Shown: positions 7,491 through 15,390 of the stretch, piece by piece
How the letters are laid out: each line of letters starts with the position of its first letter
How positions within the stretch are numbered: the first letter of the stretch is position 1
NCBI GenBank assembly: GCA_049290495.1
Contig: JBATNV010000123.1
Coordinates: 1 to 18,796 of the forward strand
Direction: 5' to 3'
DNA length: 18,796 nt
Source of the DNA: SHZI01 sp049290495
GTDB taxonomy: Bacteria; Pseudomonadota; Gammaproteobacteria; Steroidobacterales; GCA-2729495
The notes under the pieces: generated by a model
Told to the model about the DNA's origin: nothing
Database searches by the model: none
Seen by the model: only the letters and a program-made list of their open reading frames with translations
Made by a program: the position numbers and the translations under genes

Positions 7491-7538
7491 GCGCTCTGCT
7501 GCTTTCACTTGTGGCGCCAAGGTGGCTAGCATCCCCGC

Positions 7539-9341
7539 ATGTCTTCACAGCCCCTGCCTGCCGCCTTGTCGGCGGAAAAACATCAACTGCTCGTCGAGTT
7601 GACCCAAGGCCTGGACCTCAACGCGCTGCACTGGGTGTCCGGCTACACCGCGGGCCTGGCTGCTGCTCGTGCCGGGATCACTATTGCGGCCCCGGAGCCG
7701 GCGACCTCGGCCGGGACGACGTTGACGATCCTCTATGGCAGCCAGACCGGAAATGCGCGTCGTATCGCCGAGCAGCTCTCGCGCCGCTTCCGGGATGCTG
7801 GACTGCCCGTGCGCCTGTTCCGTGCGGACACCTATCCCGTGCGCGAACTCAAGAACGAGCGGCTGCTCTATGTCGTCATCAGCACGCACAGCACAGGCGA
7901 TCAAATCGAGCCGCCCGATGACTCACGCGACTTCATCGAGTTCCTGAGCAGCAAGCGCGCACCGAAGTTGCCCGAGCTGAGCTACGCGGTACTGGCACTG
8001 GGCGATTCGAGCTACCCGGATTTCTGCGGTATCGGTCGCCTCGTCGACGAGCGTCTGGCCACGCTCGCAGCCAGACGCATATTCGATCGCGGCGATGCCG
8101 ATGTCGACATCGACAGCATCGCGGCGCCATGGGCGGATACCGCCGTCGAGCACGCACGCAGCCGTCTTGCCGCAGTCGGCGCACCGCGGCTGGCGACCGT
8201 AACGTCATTGCATCGCGCTGAGCCGACGGTTTCGCGCGATGCGCCCTTTGTCGCCGAGGTGCTGACGAATCAGCGCATCGTCGCGCGCGATAGCGAGAAG
8301 AATGTCCACCACATCGAGCTGCTCCTGGAAGGCAGCGGGCTGCGATATGAGCCCGGTGATGCCCTGGCCGTATGGCCGACCCAGGATGTGGCGCTGGTCG
8401 GGACGGTCCTCGACGAATTGAAGCTGTCCGGCGATGCCAATGTCGAGATCGCCGGTGAGCGGCTGTCCCTGTCGCGCTGGCTCACCGAGCGTCGCGAACT
8501 TACGGTGCTGACGCGGCCATTCCTCACCGCGCACGGCGAGCGTGGTCAGCATAAGGCGCTGCTCGAGTTGCTCGCTCCGGCGGCGCACGCCAGGCTCGGC
8601 GAACTGCTAAACAACATGCAGCTCATCGATCTGCTGCGACGTTATCCCACCCAGTGGGATGCAGCTGCGCTGCTGGCCGCACTACGCCCCCTCGCGCCAC
8701 GCAGCTATTCAATCGCATCGAGCCAGGCCGTGGTCGGCGACGAGGTCCACCTGACCGTGGCGCATTGGCACTATGGTCGCGGCACGGACCGGCGCTGGGG
8801 TGTCGCGTCGCACTATCTGGTCGGGCTGTCGGAGGGCGATCGGGCGCGGGTCTTCCTCGAGCCCAACGAGCGCTTTCGGCTGCCCGCGGACAGCGATCGG
8901 GACATCATCATGATCGGCCCAGGCACAGGCGTCGCGCCGTTCCGCGCATTCCTGCAGCAACGTGCCGCGACAGGCGCGACAGGGCGCAACTGGCTGTTCT
9001 TCGGCAATCCGCACCGGCGCACGGACTTCCTCTACCAGCTGGAGTGGCAGCAAGCGCGCAAGCGCGGCGAACTGACACGCCTCGATGCGGCCTTCTCCCG
9101 CGATCAGGCCGAGAAGGTCTACGTGCAGCATCGGCTGCGCGAACACGGTCGCGATGTGTACGAGTGGATCGAGAACGGCGCGTACATCTATGTCTGCGGC
9201 GATGCCGATCGCATGGCGGGTGACGTGCACAATGCACTGCTCGCCATTGCCGCCGGGCACGGCGGCCTGAACACCGACGCTGCGGCGGAATGGCTGGATG
9301 ATCTGCGCAAGACCGGCCGCTATGCGCGCGACGTTTACTGA
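7539..9341 (+). CDS. cysJ: Sulfite reductase [NADPH] flavoprotein alpha subunit CysJ
   Basis: Electron-entry subunit of assimilatory sulfite reductase: it passes electrons from NADPH through FAD and FMN to CysI, which reduces sulfite to sulfide for cysteine synthesis in the cytoplasm. At 600 aa it has the normal length. Domains in order: flavodoxin-like FMN domain (about 60-205) with GSQTGNA (67-73) and ALGDSSYP (153-160); FAD domain with RSYS (388-391) and the GVAS motif (421-424); NADPH domain with GPGTGVAPFR (460-469) and CGDADRMAGDV (553-563); and the usual C-terminal ARDVY. The linker near 30-43 (ALHWVSGYTAGL) is also typical of CysJ. No strong ribosome site sits directly before the ATG; AAGGTGG lies about 14 bases upstream. 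cysI follows after 12 bases, so the two are surely co-transcribed. Confidence 0.97.
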   Translation: MSSQPLPAALSAEKHQLLVELTQGLDLNALHWVSGYTAGLAAARAGITIAAPEPATSAGTTLTILYGSQTGNARRIAEQLSRRFRDAGLPVRLFRADTYPVRELKNERLLYVVISTHSTGDQIEPPDDSRDFIEFLSSKRAPKLPELSYAVLALGDSSYPDFCGIGRLVDERLATLAARRIFDRGDADVDIDSIAAPWADTAVEHARSRLAAVGAPRLATVTSLHRAEPTVSRDAPFVAEVLTNQRIVARDSEKNVHHIELLLEGSGLRYEPGDALAVWPTQDVALVGTVLDELKLSGDANVEIAGERLSLSRWLTERRELTVLTRPFLTAHGERGQHKALLELLAPAAHARLGELLNNMQLIDLLRRYPTQWDAAALLAALRPLAPRSYSIASSQAVVGDEVHLTVAHWHYGRGTDRRWGVASHYLVGLSEGDRARVFLEPNERFRLPADSDRDIIMIGPGTGVAPFRAFLQQRAATGATGRNWLFFGNPHRRTDFLYQLEWQQARKRGELTRLDAAFSRDQAEKVYVQHRLREHGRDVYEWIENGAYIYVCGDADRMAGDVHNALLAIAAGHGGLNTDAAAEWLDDLRKTGRYARDVY

Positions 9342-9353
9342 GTCGGCGCGACG

Positions 9354-11060
9354 ATGAGCGACAACGAGATCCCGGAAGTTGAGCGCATCAAGCGCGACAG
9401 CCGTCATTTGCGCGGCACGATTGCCGAGGGACTGGCCGACTCGACGACGGGCGGCATCAGTGATGCCGACAAGGCGCTGATCAAGTTTCACGGCAGCTAT
9501 CAGCAGGACGACCGTGACCTCCGCGATGAGCGCCGTAAGCAGAAGCTCGAGCCAGATCACAAGTTCATGGTCCGCGCCCGCTTGCCCGGCGGCATCCTGA
9601 CGCCCGGGCAGTGGCTGGCTTTCGATCACCTGGCAGAAGCGTACAGCTCCGGATCGTTGCGTATCACGACGCGGCAGACCTTTCAGTTGCACGGCGTGCA
9701 GAAGCAGGACCTGAAGAAGGTCATCGCCGGCATTGCCGGCTTGCAGGCCAGTACCATCGCAGCCTGCGGTGACGTCAACCGCAACGTCGTCGCATCGGTC
9801 AACCCCTTGCTGTCATCTGCGCACGCCGAGGTTTATCGATGGACACAACGCCTCTCGGATGAATTCAAGCCGAAGACCGGCGGCTATCGCGAGATCTGGC
9901 TGGATGGCGAGGCGGTCGCCTGCACCGAAGACGAGGAGCCCCTGTACCGGGATGTCTACCTGCCGCGGAAGTTCAAGATCGGGATCGCGATTCCTCCGCT
10001 CAACGATATCGACGTCTTCGCCCAGGACCTCGGCTATGTGGCCATCGTCGAGGACGGCACGCTTGTCGGCTTCAACATCGCGGTCGGCGGCGGCATGGGC
10101 GCGGCGAAAGGCGAGAAACCTACTTACCCGGAGCTCGCCGATATCGTTGGTTTCGTTACGCCTTCGCAGCTGATCGAAGTGAGCCACCATACGATTGCGA
10201 TCCAGCGGGATTTTGGCGATCGCACGGATCGAATGCATGCGCGCTTCAAATACACCATCGATGATCGCGGGCTGGACTGGTTCAGGCAGGAACTCGAATC
10301 GCGCCTCGGCTACGCGCTTGCTGCGGCGCGTAAATATCATTTCGAGCACAACGGCGATCGCTACGGCTGGATCGAGGGCGAAGATGGCCGCTGGCACCTG
10401 ACGCTCCTCATCGAAGCTGGCCGGCTCATCGATCGGGACGATCGATCATGGCTCACCGGGATGCGCGAGATTGCGCGCATTCACAAGGGCGAGTTTCGTC
10501 TGACCTGCAACCAGAACCTCATCATCGCGAACGTTGCCACAGGCGATCGCACCCGGATCGATGCGCTCGTCGCCGCGCACGGCCTCGACGACTATCGCCG
10601 CTCAAGTGGCATCCGCAAGGACGTGCTCGCCTGTGTTGCGCTGCCGACCTGCGGCCTTGCGATGGCCGAAAGCGAACGCTATGTACCCGTGCTGCTGCCT
10701 AAACTCGAAGCGATACTCGATCGGCTCGGCTTGCTGGCTGAGCCGATTCATCTGCGGCTGTCCGGTTGCCCCAATGGCTGTTCGCGTCCGTATCTCGGCG
10801 AGATCGCACTGACCGGTCGTGCGGTGGGACGTTACGAACTGCGCCTGGGTGCAGATTTTGCCGGCGAACGGATGAACGCCTGCTACCTCGAAAACGCCGA
10901 TGAAGCGGAGATCCTCCAGGCGCTGGAGAAGCTGTTTACAGACTTCGCCGCCAGGCGCACCAAGGGAGAACACTTCGGTGACTTCATCGCGCGCACCCGC
11001 GCCGTCAAACCACCGCCGCGGCGTCCCGACCGGCTCGCTGCCGGTGTCTCGATGGTATGA
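9354..11060 (+). CDS. cysI: Sulfite reductase hemoprotein beta subunit CysI
   Basis: Catalytic subunit that performs the six-electron reduction of sulfite to sulfide using siroheme coupled to a 4Fe-4S cluster. At 568 aa it has the expected length. The cluster cysteines are C427, C433, C472 and C476, in CVALPTC and GCPNGC; their spacings (6, 39, 4) match those I recall for E. coli CysI. The siroheme-site motif RITTRQTFQLHG lies at 103-114, in the first of two ferredoxin-like nitrite/sulfite reductase repeats. It starts 12 bases after cysJ. Neither cysH nor siroheme synthase cysG is in the window, so PAPS reductase and siroheme synthesis must be encoded elsewhere. Its stop lies 26 bases from that of the convergent ogt, and I see no hairpin terminator between them. 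Confidence 0.97.
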   Translation: MSDNEIPEVERIKRDSRHLRGTIAEGLADSTTGGISDADKALIKFHGSYQQDDRDLRDERRKQKLEPDHKFMVRARLPGGILTPGQWLAFDHLAEAYSSGSLRITTRQTFQLHGVQKQDLKKVIAGIAGLQASTIAACGDVNRNVVASVNPLLSSAHAEVYRWTQRLSDEFKPKTGGYREIWLDGEAVACTEDEEPLYRDVYLPRKFKIGIAIPPLNDIDVFAQDLGYVAIVEDGTLVGFNIAVGGGMGAAKGEKPTYPELADIVGFVTPSQLIEVSHHTIAIQRDFGDRTDRMHARFKYTIDDRGLDWFRQELESRLGYALAAARKYHFEHNGDRYGWIEGEDGRWHLTLLIEAGRLIDRDDRSWLTGMREIARIHKGEFRLTCNQNLIIANVATGDRTRIDALVAAHGLDDYRRSSGIRKDVLACVALPTCGLAMAESERYVPVLLPKLEAILDRLGLLAEPIHLRLSGCPNGCSRPYLGEIALTGRAVGRYELRLGADFAGERMNACYLENADEAEILQALEKLFTDFAARRTKGEHFGDFIARTRAVKPPPRRPDRLAAGVSMV

Positions 11061-11086
11061 GCGCAATGATGGCCGGGCGTTCCGAT

Positions 11087-11587
11087 TCACGAGACGAGGG
11101 GTAAGTCATCCGCTACTGCGTGACGCCGCTCAAGATCGAGCAGGTACTTCTTCGCCTCAAGGCCACCACCGTAACCGGTCAATGATCCGTTCGCGCCGAT
11201 CACGCGATGGCACGGAACGATGATTGACAGCGGGTTGGCACCATTGGCCAGACCAACCGCACGACTCGCCTTTGGATTGCCGATGCGCCGCGCGAGTTCA
11301 GCGTAGCTGATTGTCGTTGCATACGGGATCGTGCGCAGTGCCATCCACACGCGCTGCTGAAACTCCGTGCCGTGCGGTTCAAGGGGCAGGTCGAACTCCA
11401 TCAGTTCACCGGCGAAGTACGCATCGAATTGACGCTTTGCCTCCACGAAAGCCTGTGGGCTGCGCGTCCACTCTGACGGTATATTCAGCGGATAACGTGC
11501 CTCGGGAAGACCGACAAAACTCAGCGCTTCACCATTGCTGGCAAGCGTGATCAAGCCAATCGGCGATTTGATGATGTCGTATTTCAT
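11087..11587 (-). CDS. ogt: Methylated-DNA--protein-cysteine methyltransferase Ogt
   Basis: Suicide repair protein that moves the alkyl group from O6-alkylguanine or O4-alkylthymine to its own cysteine. The active-site motif IVPCHRV has the acceptor Cys126. RAVG (109-112) holds the arginine finger, and the conserved asparagine region GLANGANPL follows. The start at 11587 gives MKYDIIKSPIG, which matches family N-termini, with AGGTG 6 bases upstream. An ATG at 11608 would add seven residues, but its AAGGA is only about 2 bases away. At 166 aa the protein is normal for Ogt and lacks an Ada N-terminal domain. That domain is found instead in the gene immediately upstream on the same strand, so the two probably form one alkylation-damage operon. 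Confidence 0.95.
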   Translation of the reverse strand: MKYDIIKSPIGLITLASNGEALSFVGLPEARYPLNIPSEWTRSPQAFVEAKRQFDAYFAGELMEFDLPLEPHGTEFQQRVWMALRTIPYATTISYAELARRIGNPKASRAVGLANGANPLSIIVPCHRVIGANGSLTGYGGGLEAKKYLLDLERRHAVADDLPLVS

Positions 11588-11658
11588 GTGCTGCACCTGA
11601 TCTCTCATGGTCCTTGTTGGTCACTTTCACCGTATTGCTCACCCCTCATGGCCCTCAT

Positions 11659-13122
11659 TCACCCAACGCTGCGCCAAAGCAACATCACCCCATACGCCCG
11701 CCAGGGACGCCAGGCTTCGGCGATTGATTCCATTGCGCGCTCGCTGATCGGCGAGCCTGCACCAGCGATCTTGCGCAAGACCAGATCGCCAGCTGGAAAC
11801 GCGTCCGGGTGCGAGTGCGCACGCATGGCAATGTACTGCGCAGTCCACCTACCGATACCGGGCAGCGCACAAAGGCGTGTCACGGTCTCCGTCAGTGTCT
11901 GCGCCGCGGAAAAATCGATGCGGCCATCGATGCAGGCCTGGGCCAGCCCGCGGACAGTTGTCGCGCGAGAACGGGTCAGACCGATCGCTTCAAGCGGCGC
12001 ATCGGCGAGTGCGACAGGCGGCGGAAACAGCGCGCCAAGTCCGACCGCTGCGCTGGCCTGATGCGCGGTACCGTAGTGTTCGACGATACGTGCCGCGAGC
12101 GTACGTGCGGCAGCCACCGAGATCTGCTGACCGAGAATCGCGCGCACGCCAAGCTCGAAACCATCCAAGGCACCGGGCAGGCGTTGTCCGGGCCAGCGGT
12201 TGACCAGCGGGCGCAAGCGCTGATCGCGCCGGAGTGCCTGCATGATCGTCACCGGATCGGCGTCGACATCAAACATGCGCCGTACCTGGTTGACCAGTCG
12301 GCCGAGATATAGCGGACGTACGTCATGCACACGCAATCGCAACGCAGTATCGCCTTCGATCGAACTGACAGCGAGCCAGCCCGGCTCGCCCTCGATGACG
12401 ATGCTGCGCCGGTATCCCTGCTCGTCGATCGCCTCGACGCCTGGTATTCCCCGGCGTGCATGGAAGGCGAGCAGTCCCTTGAAGTCGTAAGGCGCACGAA
12501 AGGGTAAACGCAGTTCGATCGCCTTGTCGCTATGAGCGCTGACGTGGCCGCGCCGGAAATCGCGCGGTGGCTTGGCGTAGGCAGCGACGAAAGCCGCGTT
12601 GAAGCGACGCAGACTGGCATAGCCGGCCGCAGCGGCAACCGCGGTGATGGGCAGACTGGTTTCACCGAGCAACTGCTTGGCAAACAGCAGCCGTCGCGTT
12701 GCCGCGACATCGAGCGGACTCGCACCGAGCTCCTGATTAAACAGACGGCGCAGATGCCGCTCGCCAACACCAACGCGCGCGGCGATATTTGTGATGCCCT
12801 GGCCGTCGAGCGCGCCTTGTTCGATCAGGCGCAAGGCGGCACCAACGAGGTCGCTGCTCGCATGATGCAGCGCTGAGCCCGGTGCCGCCTCGGGACGGCA
12901 ACGCAGACAGGGCCGATAGCCCGCGGCGGCAGCGGCGGCCGCACTCGGGTAGTAGCTGATGTTGGACGGCTTCGGCGTCGGTGCGGGACATACCGGCCGG
13001 CAATAGATGCCAGTCGTCTTCACTGCCGTGAAGAACAGGCCGTCGAAGCGCGCGTCGCGGGTCAGTCGCGCCTGTTCGCAGGTGGCCGGATCAAGCGGTA
13101 CATGGCAAGGTTCCGTTCGCAT
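11659..13122 (-). CDS. AdaA / AraC regulator / AlkA DNA glycosylase fusion
   Basis: A 487-aa fusion for alkylation damage. Residues 1-85 are the Ada zinc domain with Cys41, Cys45, Cys72 and Cys75; their spacings of 4, 27 and 3 equal those of E. coli Ada Cys38/42/69/72, where Cys38 takes methyl from phosphotriesters and switches the protein on. Residues about 90-190 are an AraC-type helix-turn-helix region. Residues about 200-485 are AlkA: an N-terminal beta domain, then the helix-hairpin-helix LPGIGRWTA (419-427) and catalytic Asp445 in FPAGD. It should excise 3-methyladenine and related bases and also act as a methylation-triggered activator, probably of itself and ogt (inference from E. coli Ada). 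This fusion type is known in many bacteria. No obvious ribosome site precedes the ATG at 13122. A small hairpin lies just upstream. Confidence 0.93.
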   Translation of the reverse strand: MRTEPCHVPLDPATCEQARLTRDARFDGLFFTAVKTTGIYCRPVCPAPTPKPSNISYYPSAAAAAAAGYRPCLRCRPEAAPGSALHHASSDLVGAALRLIEQGALDGQGITNIAARVGVGERHLRRLFNQELGASPLDVAATRRLLFAKQLLGETSLPITAVAAAAGYASLRRFNAAFVAAYAKPPRDFRRGHVSAHSDKAIELRLPFRAPYDFKGLLAFHARRGIPGVEAIDEQGYRRSIVIEGEPGWLAVSSIEGDTALRLRVHDVRPLYLGRLVNQVRRMFDVDADPVTIMQALRRDQRLRPLVNRWPGQRLPGALDGFELGVRAILGQQISVAAARTLAARIVEHYGTAHQASAAVGLGALFPPPVALADAPLEAIGLTRSRATTVRGLAQACIDGRIDFSAAQTLTETVTRLCALPGIGRWTAQYIAMRAHSHPDAFPAGDLVLRKIAGAGSPISERAMESIAEAWRPWRAYGVMLLWRSVG

Positions 13123-13134
13123 GGAAACAATCTA

Positions 13135-13148
13135 GCAGCGATTGCTGC
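13135..13148. promoter_or_regulatory. Hairpin/operator-like repeat before the AdaA-AlkA gene
   Basis: GCAGC (13135-13139) and GCTGC (13144-13148) flank four bases, 12 bases upstream of the start codon. It could fold in the mRNA leader near the initiation site or be a small operator. The 150-base gap 13123-13272 also carries the divergent promoter of the next gene. I see no confident -10/-35 pair for either. Confidence 0.25.
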
Positions 13149-13272
13149 GCCAGACTCGCCGTTTTCGGACATCAATGCATGGGCGACGTGCAGATGCAGC
13201 TCCGCGTTCCCCTCGCCTATGCATTTCCGGAGTCATCGAATAGTCTTACTGGATGATCCGGGATAGTGCCCA

Positions 13273-14007
13273 ATGAACGTGTCCGACATGAACATCGAAC
13301 ATTTCAGCATCGCCGAGCGCTTTCGCGGTCCGCCGAGATCAGGCAATGGCGGTTATGTGTGTGGTCGCGTGGCCCGTCACTGGGCCGGGCCTGCGACCGT
13401 CCGGCTCAAGGCGCCGCCGCCACTTGAGACCGGGCTGCGACTTGAATACAGCGAGAGCCGGGCGCAGTTGCTGGACGGGACGGTATTGATCGCCGAAGGA
13501 AAGTCCAGCACCCTGGAACTGGAGATGCCACCGGCGCCCCCATACGCGCGAGCCGAGCTCGCGTCGCGTTCGTTCATCGGCTTCAGACAGCACCATTTTC
13601 CAGGCTGTTTCGTCTGTGGGCCCGACCGGGCTCCCGGAGACGGACTGCGTATTTTCCCGGGTACAGACCATGCCGGAGCGCCGCTCGCCGCGCCGTGGAT
13701 TCCGGACGCGTCGCTATGCGCCGACAGTGGCAATGTAGCGCCGGAATTTCTATGGTCAGCACTGGACTGTACCGGGGCTTTCGCGCTCCTGCCGGCGCCC
13801 GCTGGTATGACGCTCGTTCTCGGCGAGCTCTGCGCATCCATTGAAGGTTCTGCAATGCCGGGTGAGCATTGCATCGTTCTGGGCTGGCCACTGCAGACCG
13901 AAGGCCGTAAACATCTGGCGGGTTCCGCTGTGTTCAGCGCCGAAGGTGCACTGATTGCGCGAGCCAAGGCCGTCTGGATCGAGGTACCTTTGGATCGTTG
14001 GACCTGA
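13273..14007 (+). CDS. Conserved hypothetical, hotdog thioesterase-like
   Basis: A 244-aa soluble protein without signal peptide or membrane segment. Visible landmarks are a glycine-rich GNGGYVCG near the N-terminus (24-31), a central HFPGCFVCGPDRAPGDGL (108-125) with the pair Cys112/Cys115, and an ALDCTGAFAL stretch about 165-175. The order (an N-terminal beta-rich half, the CxxC linker, then a second half beginning with a conserved proline/tryptophan region) resembles double-hotdog, thioesterase-like proteins of actinobacteria and proteobacteria. That assignment is from memory of the family pattern and is tentative. No substrate can be named. The ATG at 13273 is used; an in-frame ATG at 13288 is an alternative. 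It is divergent from the AdaA-AlkA gene, with no functional link visible. Confidence 0.75.
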   Translation: MNVSDMNIEHFSIAERFRGPPRSGNGGYVCGRVARHWAGPATVRLKAPPPLETGLRLEYSESRAQLLDGTVLIAEGKSSTLELEMPPAPPYARAELASRSFIGFRQHHFPGCFVCGPDRAPGDGLRIFPGTDHAGAPLAAPWIPDASLCADSGNVAPEFLWSALDCTGAFALLPAPAGMTLVLGELCASIEGSAMPGEHCIVLGWPLQTEGRKHLAGSAVFSAEGALIARAKAVWIEVPLDRWT

Positions 14008-14042
14008 GCGAGGCCTTCAGGGAGAAATACCCGGCACCGGCA

Positions 14043-14297
14043 TCAGCTGCGCGCAACTACCTCGCGCTCGCTACCGCCGCCAATCAGGCTGCTGAGCTTA
14101 TTGATTGCTGTTTGCTTGTCTTTGGCGGACTCTGGCTCATAGAACTCAATGCTTAAGCGCTCAATTGCGACACGCTTGTTTTCCTTGATCGCTTCCACGT
14201 TGTCAGTGCCTATGACCGGTGTGGCCATAGCGGGTGCAAAGTGCAGCATCGCTGCAGTCAGCAAGCCCAGTGCCACTCGCGGCGCAGTAGCCTTCAA
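14043..14297 (-). CDS. Small exported protein, unknown function
   Basis: An 84-aa frame beginning with a TTG at 14297. It encodes a typical Sec signal peptide: Lys2 and Arg7, a hydrophobic core (about 8-22), and a probable cleavage site after AMA (residues 23-25). The mature part is about 59 residues, charged, with no cysteine and no motif I recognise; a GGG sits near residue 74. No in-frame ATG precedes it and the ribosome site is poor. An internal GTG would lose the positively charged n-region. The clear signal peptide is the main evidence that it is real. Its stop lies 35 bases from that of the convergent hotdog-like gene. Confidence 0.5.
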   Translation of the reverse strand: MKATAPRVALGLLTAAMLHFAPAMATPVIGTDNVEAIKENKRVAIERLSIEFYEPESAKDKQTAINKLSSLIGGGSEREVVARS

Positions 14298-14528
14298 GTA
14301 ATGAAAAATGATCGTGTCCCCCGGGGAGTGAAGAAAGGTTTCCGCACAAAGCTTAGCCAGTTTTTTTGCTGCGACTCAGCTTTGGGGAAGTAGGAGTGGA
14401 TGTTCAGGTTCAGCTGAGGCCAGTCATGTACGCAAGCGCACAGACGCCGATTATCATGACGCCTAGCTTTAATAACAGGGTGACTAACGAGCCGCCCGAT
14501 GCTCTCGAACAACCAATGAGGTAGCGCG

Positions 14529-14714
14529 ATGAACAAGGACCAGGTCAAGGGTAAGGTCAAGGAAGTGGCAGGCAAGGTGCAGGCGGAAGTCGGGAAGCTC
14601 AGCGGAAGCAAGGAACAACAAATCAAAGGCCATATCCGGGAAGCCGAAGGCAAGACCCAGAATGTCGTCGGCGACGCCAAAGAGCTAATCAAGGATGCGA
14701 CCCGCAAGCCTTGA
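14529..14714 (+). CDS. CsbD-family general stress protein
   Basis: A 61-aa, highly charged, Lys/Glu-rich protein that fits the whole CsbD-like family (YjbJ in E. coli). Conserved elements are MNKDQVKGKVKEVAGKVQ at the start, then a GxxxxQxxGHIREAEGKTQN repeat-like half and VVGDAKELIKDA at the end. Family members are abundant in stationary phase or under osmotic stress; their molecular role is unknown. The protein is soluble, cysteine-free and probably flexible. The ATG at 14529 has GAGGTAG upstream. The preceding 231 bases (14298-14528) hold no other gene I can support, and the promoter must be there; a TTTAATAA stretch near 14468-14475 is a weak candidate for part of it. A strong hairpin follows 11 bases after the stop. 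Confidence 0.92.
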   Translation: MNKDQVKGKVKEVAGKVQAEVGKLSGSKEQQIKGHIREAEGKTQNVVGDAKELIKDATRKP

Positions 14715-14725
14715 CGGGCAAGACA

Positions 14726-14763
14726 GGCACTTCAGCCCGTCCAAAAAGGCGGGCTGAAGTGCC
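14726..14763 (+). terminator. Strong hairpin terminator after csbD
   Basis: A perfect 14-bp inverted repeat, GGCACTTCAGCCCG (14726-14739) and its complement (14750-14763), encloses a 10-base loop with a run of five A. Only a short T-poor tail (GTTATT) follows, so termination may be less efficient on the plus strand. An upstream ACGGGC (14714-14719) can also pair with GCCCGT (14735-14740), which would compete with the left arm. Confidence 0.75.
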
Positions 14764-14848
14764 GTTATTCCGACAGTTCAGATAGGCGTCGAGCGCTCGC
14801 GGCATAATCAACGCTTTGTCGACGCCACTCTTACTGAACGGAGCCCAC

Positions 14849-15364
14849 ATGGTCACTGCCGTCTTGCCACGCCGCCACCAGCTCCGCCACATCCGCCTGG
14901 CGCTTTGCGCGACGGCGGTGTGCTGTGCGTTGCCGGCCACTGCACAACACGTAGGAGAGGTCGATACAGTGTTCAAGCTGTTTGGCCCGGACCACAAGAT
15001 CGTCGTCGATGCATACGACGATCCTGGCGTTCGCGGTGTCACCTGCTACATCTCGCGGGCCAAGACTGGCGGCATCAAGGGCGGGCTCGGACTGGCCGAA
15101 GACCTGGCGGAGGCATCGATCGCGTGCCGTCAGACTGGCCCGATCAGTTTTTCGAAGCCGATTCCGATGCAGGAGGAGATGTACAGCGAACGCATTTCGC
15201 TGGTCTTCAAGAAACTGCGCGTGGTGCGTATGGTTGATGCCCCGCGCAATACGCTGGTGTATCTGACCTATTCAGACCGGGTCATCGAAGGCTCACCCCA
15301 GAACAGCGTCACTGCCGTGGCGGTGGACCGGCGCACACCTATTCCGCTGACGAAACGAAGATGA
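14849..15364 (+). CDS. creA: CreA family periplasmic protein
   Basis: A 171-aa exported protein of the CreA family, common in proteobacteria and of unknown biochemical role. The N-terminus has an Arg/His-rich segment (8-16), a hydrophobic core (17-30) and a probable signal cleavage near ATA-Q (30-33). The mature part carries the family core: VFKLFGPDHKIVVDAYDDP, GVTCYISRAKTGGIKGGLGLAED and SIACRQTGPI, including two conserved cysteines that may form a disulfide. The ATG at 14849 has CGGAG 5 bases upstream; an in-frame TTG at 14816 would add 11 residues ahead of the signal peptide and is unlikely. A CATAAT box at 14803-14808 could be the -10 of its promoter. It is convergent with the dehydrogenase gene, with a 26-base gap. 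Confidence 0.92.
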   Translation: MVTAVLPRRHQLRHIRLALCATAVCCALPATAQHVGEVDTVFKLFGPDHKIVVDAYDDPGVRGVTCYISRAKTGGIKGGLGLAEDLAEASIACRQTGPISFSKPIPMQEEMYSERISLVFKKLRVVRMVDAPRNTLVYLTYSDRVIEGSPQNSVTAVAVDRRTPIPLTKRR

Positions 15365-15390
15365 GGCAAGAGCCAGACTGGCAGCCCACG

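Larger units (their letters stand above)
7207..7538. other. Divergent intergenic region (yigB-like / cysJ)
   Basis: This 332-base gap is the only stretch over 300 bases without a gene. An open frame inside it (7321-7602, plus) reads as low-complexity Pro/Arg-rich protein and overlaps cysJ, so I do not call it. From 7207 to about 7360 I see nothing specific. From 7370 to 7438 it is C-rich on the plus strand, with G-quadruplex motifs on the minus strand and a short palindrome. From 7464 to 7490 it turns sharply AT-rich, as expected of a cysJ promoter. Promoters of both divergent genes must lie here or close by. Confidence 0.7.

Noticed and set aside
7321..7602. Open frame in the gap before cysJ, plus strand
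   Set aside because: Pro/Arg-rich low-complexity translation caused by the C-rich tract; it overlaps the cysJ start and has no ribosome site or recognisable domain.
8709..9692. 327-aa minus-strand frame across the cysJ/cysI junction
   Set aside because: Antisense to two clearly identified genes; a long shadow frame is expected in GC-rich DNA.
14347..14384. CAAAGCT/AGCTTTG inverted repeat around a T-run
   Set aside because: Only 7-bp arms with a 24-base loop, and the T-run lies inside the loop; too weak to call a terminator.
14294..14707. 137-aa minus-strand frame opposite csbD
   Set aside because: It is the complement of csbD and its leader. CsbD on the plus strand is unmistakable and the minus-strand product matches nothing I know.
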